A stretch of 64,000 nucleotides of DNA from Clostridium minihomine (GCF_900240385.1 NZ_OEQH01000005.1:62001-126000); one strand, 5' to 3'. Shown: positions 25,969-34,509, counted from the stretch's first letter. A program made the numbers and translations. The notes: generated from the sequence alone by a model not told the origin.

Positions 25969-27960
25969 TTAATAAGCCAATGCGATTTGCAGGTTGTTGT
26001 CCGATGTAGCTGCCACTGTTGACGCTGAGGGAACTGTTTCGGTGGAAGAAACGAATTTTTTGGTCCATCCGTTTTCTTCTATTAGTTTTCGGGTGTTAGT
26101 ATACCTTTTATCCAGTGAAAAACCGTTGGCAAAAAAGGTTACTTTGCCGGAATAGTTGCCAATTGCTTTTTGCAAGGGGCTTCCCTCGGGAACCACAGCA
26201 GGGCGAGTTCGGAATGTCAGCCAAACAATATCATTGGGCTCGTCATTTTCTTCTGAGGGCTGTGCCTGAATTGCGCTGTGCATCGCATAAGAAATCTGTT
26301 CCTCATCTTTTTTTAATGTATCAATCAGTTCCTGCATTTTCTGGCGATCCGGAACCAATATTTGTTCTTCCTGCTCGGGCAGGGAAATCGCAATCGATTC
26401 CACGAATTCCGGAGTTAAATAATAAAGGGGATTGCCAGAAATACGGTATTCCGCAGTAGACATAATGGTATTCACTGTCTGCTGAAACTTTTTGTTTTCT
26501 GCTTCATTCAAATGATTCATCAAAAAGTTAGAGGAGTAAACGCGCTTTATCGTTGTTCCGTTTTTCAAGTGATAAATCAGCGTCATATCCGTATATTCAT
26601 CCTGAATTTCATAGGGATACTTAGCCGAGCGAATAACATTTATGATTTCTGAATGACAATTGAGAACTTTTTTAATGTTTTCAGGTTCCTCTAATTTCTG
26701 GGGAATCTGTGCGATTTCTTTACGGCCTTGTTCATCCATAACCGCGAATCCGTTGACTTGATGTCCATAGGTGTAACCCAGATTTGCTTCCACATAGCTG
26801 ACGTCTTCTTCTTTGGGTATCCGGGTGTCATAACCAAAGGCTCCGGTTACGCATATGCCGTAAAAAGCCACAAAAGCAAGAAGGAAAATGCCGTAATAAG
26901 CAAAGCTCTTTTTAAGGCCTTTAAATCCACGTCCATATACGGCTTCGGCCACAATGTGGGCAATGAGGGAACCGGCAGCCAACCCCACAAAGAAACTGGA
27001 ATTGGTAGAAAGAGCAGAGAGGAAGATCTGTGCGCAAACCAGCCCGGCGGCCGTTGTTGCGACAAAGCGAATTAGAATTTTGGGGATGGGGAAGGCCGCA
27101 TTGCTTTCTGCACATTCGCTTTTTCGATTGCGATATAAATACAAAGAAGCAACAACCATAATTACACAGAAAATTAGCCACCAGGCCAGAAATACGGGGG
27201 ATGTCTCCGGTGTGCCGATGCTCATTTGTGCAATGGGGATATAGGCGGCGCAGAAAGGCGCCAGAGCGCTGATATAGAAGGCTGTGAAATTGGGCTCAAA
27301 GGTCATGCCGGGGATAATCATGCCGGCGGTTACCATCACAAGAATGATCATCAAAGGATAAGTGATGTTGAGCACCACAGTGGAAATCACCATGTCAAAG
27401 GTGGTTCCGCTGCATACTGCCAGCACGGTGCAGAACAGGAAGGCTGCCAGTGACATGAGCACAATCCACCCCAGGGAATAGATCATGTAAGGCAAATAAT
27501 GAGCTATATTTATTTGATAAAAGACACCGATTAATCCGGTTATTGCAAAATTCAGAACCAGCGGAATAACGATTACGGTCAGTCCGGCCAGCATCCGGGC
27601 AGACAGTAAAGCAGTGCGGCTGACAGGCAGCGCGTGAAACAAATCGACACTGCGTTTTTGATGCATATAGCTATACATTAAAACAGGCAGTATGAGTGCC
27701 AAAAGTAAGGATAAAGATACGGTTAAAAAGGGAAGCGCCACTTGCAGCACATTGAAAAAGCGGTCGTTTAAATCCACAATATAATCGTTCTGCAAGCTCA
27801 TGCGCTGGCCGTGATTCAGCGCCAGAATTTCAATCAGGGGAAGCGCCACAAAATGGAGGCCGCAGAATAATACAATCAGGCTCCAGCGGTTTTTGAGTTC
27901 CCAAAGAAAAGTCTGTTTAAATTCTTTACGGAAATTATTTGAGGATGTTTTCGATGTCAT
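25969..27960 (-). CDS. ABC-2 type transporter permease
   Basis: A 663-residue membrane protein. It has a first transmembrane helix at about 35-55, a large set of helices through about residue 390, and a long extracytoplasmic C-terminal domain with no recognised motif (DUF6449-like layout). It would form the channel for the ATPase encoded upstream. The start at ATG 27960 (MTSKTSSNN) is preferred because GGAGG lies 9 nt before it; an earlier in-frame Met has no such site. It overlaps the ATPase gene by 26 bp. The substrate is unknown. Regulation by an adjacent GntR/YtrA repressor suggests an antibiotic- or envelope-stress-responsive exporter. Confidence 0.82.
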   Translation of the reverse strand: MTSKTSSNNFRKEFKQTFLWELKNRWSLIVLFCGLHFVALPLIEILALNHGQRMSLQNDYIVDLNDRFFNVLQVALPFLTVSLSLLLALILPVLMYSYMHQKRSVDLFHALPVSRTALLSARMLAGLTVIVIPLVLNFAITGLIGVFYQINIAHYLPYMIYSLGWIVLMSLAAFLFCTVLAVCSGTTFDMVISTVVLNITYPLMIILVMVTAGMIIPGMTFEPNFTAFYISALAPFCAAYIPIAQMSIGTPETSPVFLAWWLIFCVIMVVASLYLYRNRKSECAESNAAFPIPKILIRFVATTAAGLVCAQIFLSALSTNSSFFVGLAAGSLIAHIVAEAVYGRGFKGLKKSFAYYGIFLLAFVAFYGICVTGAFGYDTRIPKEEDVSYVEANLGYTYGHQVNGFAVMDEQGRKEIAQIPQKLEEPENIKKVLNCHSEIINVIRSAKYPYEIQDEYTDMTLIYHLKNGTTIKRVYSSNFLMNHLNEAENKKFQQTVNTIMSTAEYRISGNPLYYLTPEFVESIAISLPEQEEQILVPDRQKMQELIDTLKKDEEQISYAMHSAIQAQPSEENDEPNDIVWLTFRTRPAVVPEGSPLQKAIGNYSGKVTFFANGFSLDKRYTNTRKLIEENGWTKKFVSSTETVPSASTVAATSDNNLQIALAY

Positions 27961-28834
27961 AACCCGCCACCTCCATTTCACTGATAAATACTTCTTCCAA
28001 TGTCAAAGGAAGAAGCTCGATAAATACCGGATTTAATGCGTTCAACCGGTTTAAAATTTCTTCTTTGCCGCCGCGAATGACCAGATTCATCAGCGAACCG
28101 CGGGTTTCGGTTTTAATGATGTCCAAACCCGCAAAGGCTTCTGGCTCAGGAAGGGGCTTAAAGATCGCTTGCACCCGGTGGATTCCCAGTTTCAGGGCAT
28201 CCAGCTCCTGCTCAAATACCACGCCGCCTTTGTGCATCAAGCCCACGTGATCGCACAGGTCTTCCAGTTCGCGCAAGTTATGACTGGCAATTACCACACT
28301 CATTCCGCGCTCAGACACGTCACTGGACAAAAGCTTTTTCAAAAGCTGGCGCATCACCGGATCCAGACCGTCGAAAATTTCGTCCAGCAGCAGGTAATCC
28401 GGCTGTGCGGCCAATGCGTTGATCAGTGCTGCCTGACGCTGCATTCCCTTACTCATATTAATGATTTTTGCTTTTCGATCCAGCGGGAACAAAGAGCAAA
28501 GTTCCTGATATCGCTGTTGGCTCCAATTGGAATACGTTTTCGAATAAAAATCAGCCATATCTTCCATAGTAGCCTGAGGAAAAAAATAAGGGTAATCAGG
28601 AATAAAGAAAATCTTGCTTTTAACAGCGCTGTTTTCAAAGGGCGTCTGCCCGTCTACCAAAACATCGCCTCCATCCGCTTTGTAGATGCCGGCCAGGCTG
28701 CGAAGAAGCGTGGATTTCCCCGCGCCGTTGCTGCCCACCAGTCCAAATACAGATCCGCCGCCGATGGTAAAGGTGATTCCGTCCAGGGCTACCTTGTTCC
28801 CGAACTTTTTCACCAATGATGTTACGTCAATCAT
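27935..28834 (-). CDS. ABC transporter ATP-binding protein
   Basis: A 299-residue ATPase subunit with Walker A GSNGAGKST, a degenerate signature region (INMSKGMQRQAALINALA), Walker B YLLLDEIFDGLD and the H-loop ASHNL. The signature MSKGMQRQ instead of LSGGQ is typical of the YtrB/BcrA-like ATPases linked to GntR regulators. Its ATG overlaps the stop of the GntR gene (ATGA), and its 3' end overlaps the permease gene. Confidence 0.92.
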   Translation of the reverse strand: MIDVTSLVKKFGNKVALDGITFTIGGGSVFGLVGSNGAGKSTLLRSLAGIYKADGGDVLVDGQTPFENSAVKSKIFFIPDYPYFFPQATMEDMADFYSKTYSNWSQQRYQELCSLFPLDRKAKIINMSKGMQRQAALINALAAQPDYLLLDEIFDGLDPVMRQLLKKLLSSDVSERGMSVVIASHNLRELEDLCDHVGLMHKGGVVFEQELDALKLGIHRVQAIFKPLPEPEAFAGLDIIKTETRGSLMNLVIRGGKEEILNRLNALNPVFIELLPLTLEEVFISEMEVAGYDIENILK

Positions 28835-29208
28835 TGTGCCGCACTCCTCCCGCTAAAATAATTTTCTACCTGCTCCATCATTTCCGGTTTGGTTACTCCA
28901 CTGTCGGCCGCATGGCCGATTGCCTCCGCTAATTTTTCCAGCGAGATTATTTTTTGCTGGGATAAAGCGGAAATATCTGGTGAGATATAAGAACCTTTCC
29001 CCGGAACAGAATAAATAATTCCATTTAGCTCCAATAATTGATACGCTTTTTGCACGGTGTTTGGATTTATTCCCAAATCCTGCGCCAAAGCGCGAACGGA
29101 TGGGAGCTGTTCGTTGGGTTCCAGACCGCCGAGTGCAGCCATTTTGGTAATGGATTTGTAAAGCTGCTCATAAATGGGAAGCCTGCTTTTGTAATCCAGA
29201 GAGAACAT
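28831..29208 (-). CDS. GntR family transcriptional regulator (YtrA subfamily)
   Basis: A 125-residue regulator: the N-terminal winged helix (YKSRLPIYEQLYKSITKMAA...LPSVRALAQDLGINPNTVQKAYQLLELNG) followed by a short helical dimerisation tail, the YtrA layout. ATG at 29208 is chosen because GAGGTGA precedes it; GTG at 29217 lies inside that site. First gene of the GntR-ATPase-permease operon and probably its repressor. Confidence 0.9.
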   Translation of the reverse strand: MFSLDYKSRLPIYEQLYKSITKMAALGGLEPNEQLPSVRALAQDLGINPNTVQKAYQLLELNGIIYSVPGKGSYISPDISALSQQKIISLEKLAEAIGHAADSGVTKPEMMEQVENYFSGRSAAQ

Positions 29209-29231
29209 CCGGTTCACCTCACTGTTCCTAG

Positions 29232-29286
29232 TGTATTATTTTGTTTAGTACAGTTTGAATATAACACTCGCGCTTACAGATGTCAA
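29232..29286 (-). promoter_or_regulatory. Promoter and operator of the GntR-ABC operon
   Basis: On the minus strand TTGACA (29281-29286), a 17-bp spacer and TATATT (29258-29263). The spacer forms one arm of a 13-bp dyad (29264-29276 with 29287-29299). Immediately downstream of the -10 lies TGTACTA-N7-TAATACA (29232-29252 as read on the minus strand), the type of symmetric site bound by YtrA-like repressors. Confidence 0.75.
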
Positions 29287-29335
29287 TAAGCGCGAGTGTA
29301 TTTTCTAATTACAATATTGTAAATTTTGGATATAA

Positions 29336-30490
29336 TTACGGTTGTTTTTCGGTGTGTGGCTGATTATTTGGTGTTTCAGCAGGTTCGGGGGGCACCGGAG
29401 CAATCGGCTTTTTCGTGGGCTTTGCCACCGCCGGTTCCGGTTCAAATAACGTGGGCAAGCTACCGGAACGAGACAGAACCTGATACAGCACAAACAGTAA
29501 AGTCATATAAATCAGCGTGCTGATTTTGCCGGCGATGAGTGCAAAATAAATGGCTGCCAACATGCATAGGGGATGAATGTTAATAGAAGCCGAAACAATT
29601 TTGGGTTCGATGACCTGCCGGATGGTCGAGATTAACAGCCAGCTGATAATTAAAGCGGCCGCAGTGAAATAATCCCCATGAACCAGATAGACCACAGCCA
29701 TCGGCACATAAACCGTACCGGGGCCCAAAACGGGCAGAATATCAGCAAAGCCTGCGATAATACTGAGAACCAGCGGATAGGGGACGTCCAAAATAAAGAA
29801 CACCACCAGTGTTTCTAAAAAGGTAATCAGATAAATCAGCATATAAGAGCAGAACAGTTTGCCGCTCATGGCCAGGCTGTGGCGAGATGCGGAACGAATG
29901 TTAATTACCGTGTTCTGAGACAGAAACGATGCTACATGGCGTTTGATAACCGGCATATCCTTTGAAAAAAAGTAAGTGGAAAACACCATGACAATGAACA
30001 TAGTAAAGATTGCAGGAAGAGAAGTCAGAATTTTTAAAACGGTGTTCAAAACAGAGGTAACGACTCCTGCACCTGTTTGCACGAATTTAATCAGCTGTTC
30101 CTGATTCTGGCGGATAAACTCAGAATCAATATTGATGCGGTTGATGTAGCCACCCATCTGATTCAACAGGTCATTAAGCGGCTCGGCGATTTTGGCCGTG
30201 TCGAAAGAAGACAGCTTGACCACCAAAGTGGTAATCTCGGTAATCAGCCAGTAGCCCAACAGGAACACAATGCCGAATAAGAGGAAAAAGGACAAAAGGG
30301 TGACGCAAACAGAAGCCAGCCCCGGACGAAATTTCAGCTTGTTCCTTAGCAGACGAATTACAGGCTGCACCAGCAGCGCTAACAGGAACCCTGCCACAAA
30401 GGGAAAGGTAAACCGCAAGGTAAACGTAAACAGATAAAAGCAGATGGTGTACCCGATAAAAAATAGAAACAGTGGTTTTAATCGGGTCAT
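29336..30490 (-). CDS. AI-2E/PerM family permease, YtvI-like
   Basis: A membrane protein of about 385 residues with two N-terminal helices, a soluble middle segment (about 90-150), a cluster of helices and the family motif GFADILPVLGPGTVYVPMAV. A proline-rich cytoplasmic tail ends the protein. It resembles YtvI, a sporulation-linked member of the AI-2E transporter family. The start is uncertain: ATG 30490 lacks a nearby ribosome site, whereas GGGGGG at about 30513 would suit a non-ATG start such as the CTG at 30508-30506. A strong hairpin lies just upstream of that site. Confidence 0.8.
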   Translation of the reverse strand: MTRLKPLFLFFIGYTICFYLFTFTLRFTFPFVAGFLLALLVQPVIRLLRNKLKFRPGLASVCVTLLSFFLLFGIVFLLGYWLITEITTLVVKLSSFDTAKIAEPLNDLLNQMGGYINRINIDSEFIRQNQEQLIKFVQTGAGVVTSVLNTVLKILTSLPAIFTMFIVMVFSTYFFSKDMPVIKRHVASFLSQNTVINIRSASRHSLAMSGKLFCSYMLIYLITFLETLVVFFILDVPYPLVLSIIAGFADILPVLGPGTVYVPMAVVYLVHGDYFTAAALIISWLLISTIRQVIEPKIVSASINIHPLCMLAAIYFALIAGKISTLIYMTLLFVLYQVLSRSGSLPTLFEPEPAVAKPTKKPIAPVPPEPAETPNNQPHTEKQP

Positions 30491-30540
30491 TTGCAGCTTG
30501 TCAAACAGGAGAAGCCCCCCTTTTTTTGATATTTTTTCGC

Positions 30541-30716
30541 CGCGCAAAAGCAAAATTTTTTGCCTTTGCGGCAGATAAATCTCATAGTATTTCGCATATC
30601 AGTTAAAAATAACAGAATAAAAATAGAATGTGTTTTGCAGTGCCGCCGCTCTCTTGTGGCAGCACGAGCTATGGTTTACTGTTCTTTCAGCCACCCAAAG
30701 CTTAGTTTTTCCTGTG
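30541..30716 (-). ncRNA. Structured RNA candidate A (leader of the YtvI-like gene or small RNA)
   Basis: On the minus strand a strong promoter (TTGACG at 30745-30750, 17-bp spacer, TATAAT at 30722-30727) starts a transcript that is not coding. It can fold a 5' hairpin (GCCAC/GUGGC), a linker with CCAUAGCUCGUGC (30662-30674) and a hairpin GUGCUGCC/GGCGGCAC. A long GC/AU hairpin near 30543-30573 stands before the permease ribosome site. The 13-nt linker recurs in candidate B, so they look homologous. I do not recognise an Rfam family. Confidence 0.45.
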
Positions 30717-30721
30717 GCGTT

Positions 30722-30750
30722 ATTATACCTTAAAAAAAGACATGCGTCAA
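30722..30750 (-). promoter_or_regulatory. Promoter of RNA candidate A
   Basis: TTGACG - 17 bp - TATAAT on the minus strand, about 235 bp upstream of the permease gene. Confidence 0.75.
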
Positions 30751-30991
30751 AACGGATCTTGTCAAATCCAGTAAATAAACCGTAAATTTTTTATTACTAT
30801 TTTAAGAATGTATTTGGTTCAAAATAGGAATGTCCTGTTGAAAGGAAACACTTTTGTTTCTATACCGGCAAGAAAGAGAAAAAATTTGGTGCAAGGTGGG
30901 GCGAGAGGCCGCTAAAAGGTTCTGATTTGTGACATAAGTGGAAACGAAATTCTTTAAATAAGTACAGAATGTAAATACTGCGGCTTTAATC

Positions 30992-31020
30992 TTGACAAAG
31001 ATTTTGCCGCTCTATATTAT
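30992..31020 (+). promoter_or_regulatory. Promoter of the zinc-ribbon membrane protein gene
   Basis: TTGACA (30992-30997), 17-bp spacer, TATTAT (31015-31020). The TTG of this -35 also opens an in-frame extension of the downstream gene, which should not be taken as its start. Confidence 0.8.
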
Positions 31021-31078
31021 TGTATACAGAGAAGAAAACGCTTTTTGTGTTATCGCGATAGAAAAGAGGAGATCGGGA

Positions 31079-31474
31079 TTGTTGGAAAGAATCAGAAGAG
31101 CGATGTATGGGAGGTATGGCGGAGATCAACTGATGATCGGCAGCTTGGTTGTTTACATGCTGTTGGCGGCGATTGCCCGGATGACTCAGTTTTTTCCGTT
31201 GATGATACTGGCCTATGCGGTGTTTGTGTGGAGTATGTTTCGAATCTTTTCTCGGGATATTTCGCGCAGGTATCAGGAAAATCAATTGTTCCTGAAGTAT
31301 TGGAACCGGGTTCCCGCGTGGTTTCGTACCAAGAAGAAATCTTTGCAGGATCATAAAATTTACCGCTATTACAAATGTCCTAATTGCACCACGCGTTTGC
31401 GTGTGCCGAAAGGACGCGGGAAAATTGAAATCACTTGCCCAATATGTAAGGTACCATTTATTCGAAAGTCATAA
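31079..31474 (+). CDS. Small membrane protein with C-terminal zinc ribbon
   Basis: A 131-residue protein with one or two transmembrane helices (about residues 17-60: MIGSLVVYMLLAAIARMTQF then FPLMILAYAVFVWSMFRIF). A basic linker follows, then a C-terminal zinc ribbon YYKCPNCTTRLRVPKGRG/ITCPICKVPF. TTG at 31079 is chosen because AAAGAGGAGA lies 6 nt upstream. Function unknown. The zinc ribbon faces the cytoplasm if the positive-inside rule holds. Confidence 0.78.
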   Translation: MLERIRRAMYGRYGGDQLMIGSLVVYMLLAAIARMTQFFPLMILAYAVFVWSMFRIFSRDISRRYQENQLFLKYWNRVPAWFRTKKKSLQDHKIYRYYKCPNCTTRLRVPKGRGKIEITCPICKVPFIRKS

Positions 31475-31485
31475 AAATATATCAA

Positions 31486-31519
31486 AAAAGAGCGGCAGGA
31501 TGATCCTGCCGCTCTTTTC
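31486..31519. terminator. Bidirectional terminator
   Basis: A 15-bp perfect stem (AAAAGAGCGGCAGGA, 31486-31500, with 31504-31518) and a three-base loop, between convergent genes. Confidence 0.93.
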
Positions 31520-31529
31520 TATCGAAATT

Positions 31530-32153
31530 TTAATCAATGATTTTATTGTAATACTCTTCTACCTTATCCCAATCTACCACATGGAAGAATGCTTCCACAT
31601 AATCGGGGCGCAGGTTTTTGTATTTGAGGTAATACGCATGCTCCCATACGTCAATTCCCAGAATCGGCCGCCATTCGCCTTTGGTTTCCATAATGGGGTT
31701 ATCCTGATTGGCGCTGGAAGAAACCATTACATCGCCGTTGGCATTGGCAGAAAGCCACGCCCAGCCGGAACCGAACTGCCCTAATGCAGCAGCAGACAGT
31801 TTTTCTTTTAAAACTTCAAAGCTGCCAAAGGTGCGGTCAATCGCTGCAGCCAGTTTGCCTTCGGGAGCATTTTTTCCTTTGGGAGAAAGGGTATCGAAAT
31901 ACAGGTTATGGTTATAGAACCCGCCGCCATTGTTACGAAGCGCATTGCGCTGTGCATTGTCTTCAATCTTGTCCAGCTGTGCAAAAATCTCTTCTGCAGA
32001 TTTGCCGGAAAGCTCTGGCAGCTTCTCCACTGCGGCATTGAAATTTTTGGTATAGGTTGCGTGGTGTTTGCTGTAATGAGTCACCATAGTCACTTCATCA
32101 ATATAAGGCTCCAGTGCATTGAATTCATAAGAAAGTTTTACTTGCTCGAACAT
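31530..32153 (-). CDS. sodA: Superoxide dismutase, Fe/Mn family
   Basis: A 207-residue cytoplasmic enzyme that converts superoxide to O2 and H2O2. Metal ligands are visible: H26 (THYSKHHATY), H82 (YNHNLYF), D168 and H172 (DVWEHAYYLKYKN). Iron versus manganese use cannot be decided reliably by eye. A TATAAT -10 reads on the minus strand at 32185-32190. GAAAGGGAG precedes the ATG. It joins the rubredoxin-flavodiiron pair as oxygen defence. Confidence 0.94.
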   Translation of the reverse strand: MFEQVKLSYEFNALEPYIDEVTMVTHYSKHHATYTKNFNAAVEKLPELSGKSAEEIFAQLDKIEDNAQRNALRNNGGGFYNHNLYFDTLSPKGKNAPEGKLAAAIDRTFGSFEVLKEKLSAAALGQFGSGWAWLSANANGDVMVSSSANQDNPIMETKGEWRPILGIDVWEHAYYLKYKNLRPDYVEAFFHVVDWDKVEEYYNKIID

Positions 32154-32279
32154 AAAAACACTCCCTTTCAGATTTTGTTAGTCTATTATAACTTTGTTTT
32201 AACAAAAATGCAGCAACTAATTGTGATGTTTTTGTCCTTTTCAGGTTATGTTACATTCAAAAGTGCCGCTGCAGTCTAT

Positions 32280-32484
32280 AAAATGGCCAAAACCATTTTA
32301 CGGGTTGATTGAGTTTGATACGATTGCAACAGACAGATGCTTTTTGCGGGGTTTTCGTAGTATAAGGTTGATACCACATAACAGCAAAGCCGTGTTTGCG
32401 GTGTAGCCCTTTCGTGCAAAAAGCACGAGTTATGGCTTTCGGTTCACTCAGGCATCAAAAACTTTTCGTTTCATTATGCCGTGA
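32280..32484 (-). ncRNA. Structured RNA candidate B
   Basis: A minus-strand transcript starting after an extended -10 TGGTATAAT (TATAAT at 32489-32494). Foldings visible by eye are a 5' hairpin (CUCACGGCAU with AUGCCUGAG), a linker CCAUAACUCGUGC (32423-32435) whose UCGUGC closes a U5-loop hairpin with GCACGA, and outer pairing AGCC/GGCU. A short hairpin AAAATGG/CCATTTT lies at its end (32280-32299). It shares the linker with candidate A. sodA has its own -10 farther down, so this is more likely an independent RNA than a sodA leader. Confidence 0.45.
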
Positions 32485-32641
32485 GGTTATTATACCATGT
32501 TTGTGAAATACTACACCTTTCTTGTGAAAAAGCAGCGATCCCTATTGTAATCTTTGGATTTTTACGGATTGTCAGCATGATTCGTTTCTATGCTGTAAAT
32601 AAATAATAGCATATTTTTTCCAAGAAATCAAGAGTTAAAAG

Positions 32642-32717
32642 ATAATGATTATTATTTTTATGTTTAAAATTTACGATTTTCAGTTATCTTGCAGATTTTA
32701 CTTTGCCATGATACAAT
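32642..32717 (+). promoter_or_regulatory. Promoter of the flavoprotein gene with a Fur/PerR-like half box
   Basis: TTGCAG (32689-32694), 17-bp spacer, TACAAT (32712-32717). About 40 bp upstream is ATAATGATTAT (32642-32652), a 5-1-5 palindrome of Fur/PerR type. The rest of 32500-32640 shows nothing specific. Confidence 0.55.
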
Positions 32718-32753
32718 ACTCATCATTAAATCAGGAAGGTTGGTCTTTGCGGT

Positions 32754-33332
32754 ATGGAAAAGAAGAATATGCTGGTGTTGTTCGGTTCCCCGCACCCAAA
32801 GGGAGCTACAGCTCAAGTTCTGGAAGCGTTTTTGCAGGAAGTTGACCGGCAGGCCGTTCGGGTTGTAAGCTTTGACGCCTATCGGGGGAATTACCATCCC
32901 TGCATTGCCTGTGGCTACTGTCAGACCAAAGAGGCCTGTGTTTTTTCGGATTTGGACGAGTTTGACCAGGAGCTTCGGGCAGCGGATTACCTGGTAATGG
33001 CGGCGCCGGTGTATCATTTGAGTTTTCCTGCACCATTTAAAGCGGTGATGGATCGCTGGCAAAGGTATTTTGAGGCCCGGTTTGCCATGGGAATCCGCCC
33101 CCCCATTGAAAAGCCGAAAACAGCGGTATTCCTGACGGCTTATGGTTCCCGGGATGCGCAGGGGGTGCAGGTGATGACCCGTCAGCTGGAATTGGCCTTT
33201 ACCATTATGAACACCCGGTTGCAGCATGTGGTTGCCTGGCCGGACACAGATCATGCCCCGAATGGCAAGGCCCCGGCAGAGATCCTTAGTCAGGCACGCC
33301 AGGCAGCGCTTGCTATGACTGGTGAAATATGA
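32754..33332 (+). CDS. Flavodoxin-fold NAD(P)H-dependent oxidoreductase / Fe-S flavoprotein-like
   Basis: A 192-residue FMN-binding protein. FGSPHPKGATAQVLEAF is the phosphate-binding loop, CIACGYCQTKEACVF carries four closely spaced cysteines as in iron-sulfur flavoproteins, and AAPVYHLSFPAPFKAVMDRW is the second FMN-binding segment. It probably transfers electrons between NAD(P)H or ferredoxin-type donors and small acceptors such as quinones or O2. It stands alone. A Fur/PerR-like site upstream suggests a link with iron or oxidative stress. Confidence 0.82.
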   Translation: MEKKNMLVLFGSPHPKGATAQVLEAFLQEVDRQAVRVVSFDAYRGNYHPCIACGYCQTKEACVFSDLDEFDQELRAADYLVMAAPVYHLSFPAPFKAVMDRWQRYFEARFAMGIRPPIEKPKTAVFLTAYGSRDAQGVQVMTRQLELAFTIMNTRLQHVVAWPDTDHAPNGKAPAEILSQARQAALAMTGEI

Positions 33333-33377
33333 TAGAATAAGCTATCTAATAGCTTATTTTATGGGAGGCTAATTCAT

Positions 33378-34118
33378 ATGTCAGGCCATTCAAAATGGAG
33401 TACCATTAAACGTAAGAAAGAAAAAATAGATGGTGCCAGAGCCAAGATCTTTACTAAAATCGGGCGAGAGCTGGCGGTTGCGGTGAAAGAAGGCGGAGGG
33501 CCGGACCCCAAGTCCAACGCCAAGCTGAAAGACTGCATTGCCAAGGCAAAAGCGGCTAATGTTCCTAACGATAACATTGAGCGCATTATTAAAAAAGCGG
33601 CAGGAGAAGGCGACGGCTCCAAATACGAAAGCATTGTTTATGAAGGCTATGGCCCCAACGGAGTGGCGGTTATTGTGGAAGCGTTGACCGACAACCGGAA
33701 TCGTACGGCAGGGGATGTGCGCCATTATTTTGACAAATTTGGCGGAAACTTAGGGACTTCCGGGTGTGTTTCTTTCCTGTTTTCTGAAAAGGGTGTTCTG
33801 GTGATTGAGCGGGAAGGCTTGTCTGAAGATACGGTAATGGGCGATTGCCTGGAAGCCGGGGCGTCTGATTTTCAGGCGGACGAAGATGTATTTGAAATCT
33901 ATACCGAACCGGACGATTTCAGTGCTGTTTTGTCTGATTTAGAAGCAAAAGGCTATGAGTTCGTTTCAGCGGAAGTAGAGATGGTTCCCACCACCTATAC
34001 CGCACTCAATGACCCGGACTCCGTCTTAAAGATGCAGCGCCTGCTGGATCATCTGGAAGATAACGACGACATTCAGAACGTATGGCATAACTGGGAAAAT
34101 GCAGAGGATGCTGAATAA
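33378..34118 (+). CDS. YebC/PmpR family protein
   Basis: A 246-residue protein beginning MSGHSKWSTIKRKKEKIDGA and containing the family segments GGGPDPKSNAKLKDCIAKAKAANVPNDNIERIIKKAAGEG and RNRTAGDVRHYFDKFGGNLG. YebC proteins were long described as transcription regulators; some members act on ribosomes at proline stretches. Which role applies here cannot be told. TGGGAGG precedes the ATG. Confidence 0.95.
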   Translation: MSGHSKWSTIKRKKEKIDGARAKIFTKIGRELAVAVKEGGGPDPKSNAKLKDCIAKAKAANVPNDNIERIIKKAAGEGDGSKYESIVYEGYGPNGVAVIVEALTDNRNRTAGDVRHYFDKFGGNLGTSGCVSFLFSEKGVLVIEREGLSEDTVMGDCLEAGASDFQADEDVFEIYTEPDDFSAVLSDLEAKGYEFVSAEVEMVPTTYTALNDPDSVLKMQRLLDHLEDNDDIQNVWHNWENAEDAE

Positions 34119-34283
34119 ATTCAGTGTTTATGCGGGTTACAGGTGTTTTACAGTAAGGGGTTTTAGATGAGTGGTGTAAAACATCATTGAGTTGTGATAT
34201 ACAACGGAACTGTATTGCTACATACAAACATTGCGGTTCATCTGTATTTAAATGAAATCCTCAATGGTGCTAAGCTCCCCAAC

Positions 34284-34328
34284 AAGCATTTTCACGGCTC
34301 TCCCGGGGCTGTGAAAATATGCTTTTTG
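34284..34328 (+). terminator. Terminator after yebC
   Basis: AGCATTTTCACGGC pairs with GCTGTGAAAATATGCT across a GC-rich loop, then TTTTT. Confidence 0.85.
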
Positions 34329-34370
34329 CTTGCCGTTTAACCGCTTGCATCGTTTCCTGAAACATTCATC

Positions 34371-34400
34371 TTGAAAGACAAATTTCTTTATGCTATAATA
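34371..34400 (+). promoter_or_regulatory. Promoter of the fluoride-response operon
   Basis: TTGAAA (34371-34376), 18-bp spacer and TATAAT (34395-34400), with TGC before the -10. Confidence 0.8.
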
Positions 34401-34407
34401 ATATTTG

Positions 34408-34497
34408 GGAAAGAAGTTCTCCCACGGCTATGCCGAAACCGCTTACAAAGCTGATGACTTCTGCTATGAGCAGAAGCATCGGCTTTTTTATTTTTTG
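34408..34497 (+). promoter_or_regulatory. Fluoride riboswitch (crcB motif) with expression-platform terminator
   Basis: The 5' leader contains the conserved fluoride-aptamer segments: AGAAGTTCTCCC (34413-34424), a small hairpin CGGCTATGCCG, AAACCGC, and GCTGATGACTTCTG (34451-34464). AAGT..ACTTC form the aptamer helix. The last segment is also the left arm of a terminator (34450-34465 with 34471-34486, then TTTTTTATTTTTT). Aptamer and terminator exclude each other, so fluoride should turn the operon on. The next gene is pyrophosphatase, a classic fluoride-inhibited enzyme. Confidence 0.92.
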
Positions 34498-34509
34498 GAG
34501 GGATGTATT

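Noticed and set aside
30992-31078. N-terminal extension of the zinc-ribbon protein
   Set aside because: Its start codon is part of the promoter -35; the TTG at 31079 has a proper ribosome site.
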